Below are positions 19,910-23,798 of a stretch of 23,798 bases of DNA, piece by piece. The DNA is from Flammula alnicola. Taxonomy: Eukaryota > Basidiomycota > Agaricomycetes > Agaricales > Strophariaceae. Position 1 is the first letter of the stretch, and each line of letters begins with the position of its first letter. The position numbers and the translations under genes are program-made. Below the pieces are notes generated by a model that was not told the origin of the DNA, ran no database searches, and saw only the letters and a program-made list of their open reading frames with translations. The stretch covers positions 1 to 23,798 of the forward strand of contig JADNRV010000581.1 in NCBI GenBank assembly GCA_015499995.1, written 5' to 3'.

Positions 19910-20420
19910 ATGGACTTTCTTAATCTAACAAAAGAAATCCCCGCGCCACTCAAACACGCATACCATCTGACGCCGGTAAACAATTCGAGCACAACGCCCC
20001 AGATCCAATTGATTGCACTCACGGCCTTGTGTCCGTATTCTCACCGCAATATCCGTTCCACCATGTTTCCATATTGCCTTATCAAGTTAGAAGGGTAACG
20101 TCGGATGCCGATTTGGTGAATGCTGATTTTTGATCGTTGTACCGGTCCTCCCTAACTTGCAAATGAAAGCCCGTCACTGCAGGGAACGGCATGACTCCGG
20201 ACGCGGTCCGAAATCTCATCCTGCCCTTGCATCATCCGCAACTTCCATATCCTCCGCGTCGCCTTCCAGATCAAATGACTCCAACGTAGTCCCTGTACTA
20301 TCCAGCACACAAGCTACTCGTCGACCCGCTCTACCATTCAAGGCTAGAGTTACCCCACCATTCTTACAACCGGACAATGCACGACGTCGATTAACGGGAA
20401 TTCTTGTAGCAGATAACTAG
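19910..20420 (+). CDS. Doubtful two-exon ORF, tail to tail with APC4
   Basis: Starting at ATG 19910 (MDFLNLTKEIPAPLKHAYHL) a frame runs to a GTAACG donor at 20095; a 90-base intron with a CTAAC branch site and CTGCAG acceptor (ends about 20184) joins in frame to a basic, Ser-rich second part ending RRRLTGILVADN before the TAG at 20418-20420. No family recognised. Its stop overlaps the APC4 stop on the other strand in one CTAG. The usable branch site and the intact joined frame are in favour; the lack of any known feature is against. Confidence 0.3.
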
Positions 20421-23383
20421 AAAGGTGCCAAAATCAGTGCCGCTCCGGCTGCAGAGCGTTGATACTTGAGCCCCACATCACCGTTCTTCCACAACTTCAA
20501 GGTGTCCTGCATCAAATCTTCACGGGTTGACCCCTTTACGTACCCGTCGTGCAGCAATTTTTGATATCCTGTATCGTTGTAGTTGAGCGTGGCTATAAAG
20601 GCTTGTTCTGCACGTTTATTAAGATCAGCCTAAGGGGCAAAAGAAACTTCCATTCGACTGACTTTCTCCCTGGACGAGCCGGTAAACAATTACGACACAT
20701 TCATCGTCGAAAAAGTCGGCATCCAGGAGGTCAAAATTACTTTGTTCTTCATCTTCCTCGGGGAGATAGCATTCAAGAAGCGTAATGCCAATTTCAGACG
20801 GTAGCTCAGCTGCCTCGACTCCAAAACGAAGCTGAGTAAGAAGCACTTTAAAGACAAAATTCTCAGTCAACAGAAATATAACCATGAAAGGTTCCACTTA
20901 CTCGTGTTATTGCCCTTTGAAGGTATATGGGCAACTAGGTGTTGCAGAAGTTCGCCATTCTGTCTCATTCAGTTTGATTTCGTTAATCGAGTAAATGACA
21001 TTTACCTCCTTTAAACTGGTCCGTTCTCGGAAAGGGAAGGCCAACGGTTCTTCGGGTGAAAGCCCCTTCTCCGGTACGCGTTCTGCTTTCAAGGCAGCAT
21101 CAAATGAAACAACCGCAGACCGAGAGGCAGCTCCAGCTGCATGATGAAAAACTCGTTCAGACCGATGTGCAAGATCCTGGATTAAGGCTTCTATATTTCT
21201 ATCCAGATGACTTATATCCGTTCTTGGGGCAGTCTAGAGGATAAATTAGATCTCGGCGGAAGACCTTTCAAACCAAGGTACGAACCGTCTGCCAAGCCAC
21301 CTGACGGGAATCCCTGGCAATCTTGAAGGCTTGCTCGAGAGCCGCATCCAAGGAACTGTTACCATAATCCGGAAGGCCTAAATCAACGTCTTGAAACTGG
21401 GGTATAGGTCCGATAAACCATTTGTCGATAGAACTGCTGGCCAGGCCTGTGATAAAGTAATTATTGACTTCCAATATATCATGACGAGGGATGTTTCCAT
21501 CGTTTGCGGAATTCACGTTGTTGACCTCTGCCTAAAGTTTAATCGCCTTGCTCAAAATGCAAATGCACAACGCACCGAATCGTAGCCAAGAGATGAACTC
21601 TCGGAAACGAGATAGTTCCGTCCGGGATGTAGCAGCCAACCAGTTTGCTATTACTATCCCACGACTCGCTAAGTCGAGACAGATGACTATGTCCTCCGGT
21701 GGCAATTCAAATAAAGCAAACTGAGGCCTTTGAGAAATAAGGACCATACTAGTGGGGTCATTAGAGATAGAGCTTACAACTTCGACCATCCTTGGATTTC
21801 ATCCAAGACAAGATGCAACCTTTGGAGTGCTGGAGCAATCTGCTTCTCTGCCGAATCGCGCAACTTGACAAGAGCTTCTGAGACAGTGGATTCCCACTTC
21901 TGAATACTCTAAAAGCCTATTAATGCAAGCTTGCAGGACAAAAAAAAAGTTGTCTGACTCTTTCGCTCATTTGTTCGCCGCTTCCAAGAAAATCCGACAA
22001 CGAGTCTGATGCCTTTCCAGTGGTTAAAAGATAGGTTAGATCTAGTATAGGGTTTGTTCCCTCCTCTGTAAAATACGAAATATTAAGTTGATATTCTTGA
22101 AAGGGGAATAAACAAACGTACGGCCAAATTGTTCCTTTTGCTTTGAGTCAAGCATGTGAACCCACTTTGGTCCAAGTTCCCGAGCACCAGTATTACTTTC
22201 AGACCCGTACCACACTTCACGCATTTCCTTTACCACTCGCAAGACATACCAAACGAGCTCGCGAGCGGTAGATGACAATTTGGCGAGATCCCGAGATCTC
22301 CGTTGGGCAAGAAGCGGAACGTCGATGATAACAGGGTTCAAGTTCGTCCGCGAAATTCCATCATGGACAATACGAGGCTGTCCTACGAAAAGAGGTCGCA
22401 GCGGATGCTTCACAGTCGAACTAAAATCGAAGGCGAAGCCGAATGGAATAAAGCCCAAAGGAAAGGTCCCATCGAGGTAAGAAAATAAGCGGCCGACATT
22501 GTCAGTCACTAGAAGAATGCTGTTGAGATTAGAGTTGTCTACTTCGTCAAGGTTGGCGCTGTCGGAAGATGGTTTGCTGTGTGACGAGGGATTTATGGAA
22601 GCCATTATATGGTCAGCGGAGAGGGTAGGCCATGTATCAATGACTGGTGGAAGCTGGGTTTATGACTTGTGCGGGTATGAGAGCCTTGGAAAGCAAAAAG
22701 ATCGGTGGCCCTTCATGCCAATCATCAGGCTTGGCCAAACTTCAGAATAGACATGACATACGTCAATTTTTCTGTTTCCTCCTGCAGATTATCTAGCAAC
22801 GGCAATAATTTCAAAATTGAATGAGCCGACCCTGTCTTGGAGGTAGTGAGGACTCGGTTCAAAAAGAAGACGCAATCAGTAGGAGACCCACGATGACATC
22901 GTTCCTTTTGAAGATATCTGGGATGTTAGAGGTAATTGGCGAACTTCTCTCATCCCGAAACCACCATATTCCAGTGAGACGAACAGAGCGTTGGTCTGGA
23001 CCCCATTTTGAACTGACAGGCAGAGAGAGAAATAGATGTCCGTCTTGCAAAGAATGTAAAGATATGGCTGGTGGATCTTGGATAACAGCTATGCTTTGTC
23101 CTATAGTTTCAATCAGAGCTGCGGTCCTTCTTTCATAAAGAAGCAACGTACCGTCAGGACTCCAAGCTATTCCAACAACATGGCGATTGTCATCGCCATC
23201 ACCAACGTCCGTCTCCCATATCTTTGAACCTTGATTAGAGCTCCAGAGACTCATTCTGTCGGTGCCCCCCAAACGAGAAAAAAGCAAGACGAGATCCTTG
23301 TCCGGACAACATGAGTTCGGAACCAATCGTCCTGGCAGATGTAAGCGGATATTTGCAAGAGATGTGAACGCATTCGTTGCCAT
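20417..23383 (-). CDS. APC4: Anaphase-promoting complex subunit 4, one apparent frameshift
   Basis: Scaffold subunit of the APC/C ubiquitin ligase that drives mitotic exit. Twelve exons on the minus strand: 23152-23383, 22892-23100, 22762-22835, 22122-22710, 21959-22065, 21778-21908, 21576-21727, 21286-21527, 21006-21233, 20902-20959, 20676-20845, 20417-20629; 801 residues once one base is restored, similar to the family. The N-terminal WD40 part has VVGIAWSPDG and IAVIQDPPAISLHSLQDG. The APC4 helical domain follows with ELGPKWVHMLDSKQKEQFG, LTTGKASDSLSDFLGSGEQM, WLAATSRTELSRFREFISWL and RHDILEVNNYFITGL; the C-terminal part has ECYLPEEDEE, FFDDECVVIVYRL and LKYQRSAAGAALILAPF. Near 22652 the frame shifts between TRTSHKPS and LPPVIDTWP and needs one more base. 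Intron 11 uses a weak GTCCAG donor, and that junction is the least certain. Confidence 0.87.
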
Positions 23384-23798
23384 TGCATAAATTTACCACC
23401 GCGACAAGGATTTCTTGAATGCAATAGAATAAGAGGGGCAAAGCTTTGAAGTATGAGATGCCAGAGAGCAGAACCAACACAACCTCAACAGAGAAATGGG
23501 TATGCGAGACACGCCTATGGTTATAAACAACTGTCAAACCTTTGGATGAAGGCCATGGTACAATATGAACGGATGTACATTGCTTTCAATTATTATTATT
23601 AACTCCGTTCAAATCAGAACAAGTAATGTGACCGTGTCATTCTCTCCGCCTCAATTTGCTTGACTGGCAGACTCGCCTGAGCTGGATTATATTAGTACTC
23701 CTCGCTTTCCTAGTAGACGGAAGCTACCCAGAAGGGAAACCAAATATACGACTTATTACTATTGACACTACTTTTCTTTGTCCCCCACAAATGCATAC
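23384..23798. other. Upstream region of APC4
   Basis: 415 bases to the end of the window, upstream of APC4 on the minus strand. It has ATTATTATTATTA repeats near 23590 and no recognisable gene. Confidence 0.4.

Noticed and set aside
1..23798. Biosynthetic cluster or mobile element
   Set aside because: No polyketide, peptide-synthase, terpene, transporter, transposase or reverse-transcriptase features, no terminal repeats; genes are unrelated core genes.

Overview
This is a window of nuclear DNA from a filamentous fungus, most likely a mushroom-forming basidiomycete (Agaricomycetes). The genes are split by many short introns (46-84 nt in most cases, GT-AG with CTAAC/CTGAT-like branch sites). 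The proteins read as typical Dikarya housekeeping proteins, and a CPL1-like secreted protein is present. I rebuilt gene models by hand from splice sites, reading-frame continuity and recalled protein families; no database search was run. There is no sign of a bacterial, viral or transposon gene, tRNA, rRNA or CRISPR array.

Layout, left to right: a glucose-6-phosphate 1-epimerase (minus, 37-1105) with two apparent single-base deletions; a gene-poor stretch (1106-2930) with a perfect CRE-like palindrome, a TATA box, a small spliced ORF and a decayed direct duplication; a possible 53-residue protein (plus, 2933-3231); the PP2A scaffold subunit A (plus, 4150-6319) with one GC-AG intron; a 1.7 kb stretch without a confident gene; a secreted Pro/Cys-rich CPL1-like protein (plus, 8028-8777); a secreted helical protein of unknown role (plus, 9338-10177); a Tic20-like membrane protein (minus, 10522-11329); ribosomal protein eS24 (plus, 11785-12437); the dynactin actin-related protein Arp1 (minus, 12676-14250).

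The right part holds a Cys-rich single-pass membrane protein of unknown role (plus, 14424-15224, head to head with Arp1), a small myristoyl-type protein with a p97/VCP-interacting motif (plus, 15487-15890), the GPI-anchor enzyme subunit Gpi2/PIG-C (plus, 16642-17804), a bZIP transcription factor with a Yap/Pap1-like basic region (minus, 18086-19665), a doubtful two-exon ORF (plus, 19910-20420), and anaphase-promoting complex subunit 4 (minus, 20417-23383) with one apparent single-base deletion.

The genes do not form a pathway or a biosynthetic cluster; they are unrelated core genes on both strands, in convergent and divergent pairs. I found no clear new system. The items most worth following are the p97-adaptor-like small protein with its two-codon last exon, the 8-cysteine membrane protein, the spliced 53-residue candidate, the CPL1-like protein with an internal dibasic site, the decayed duplication, and three apparent one-base deletions that may be assembly errors.
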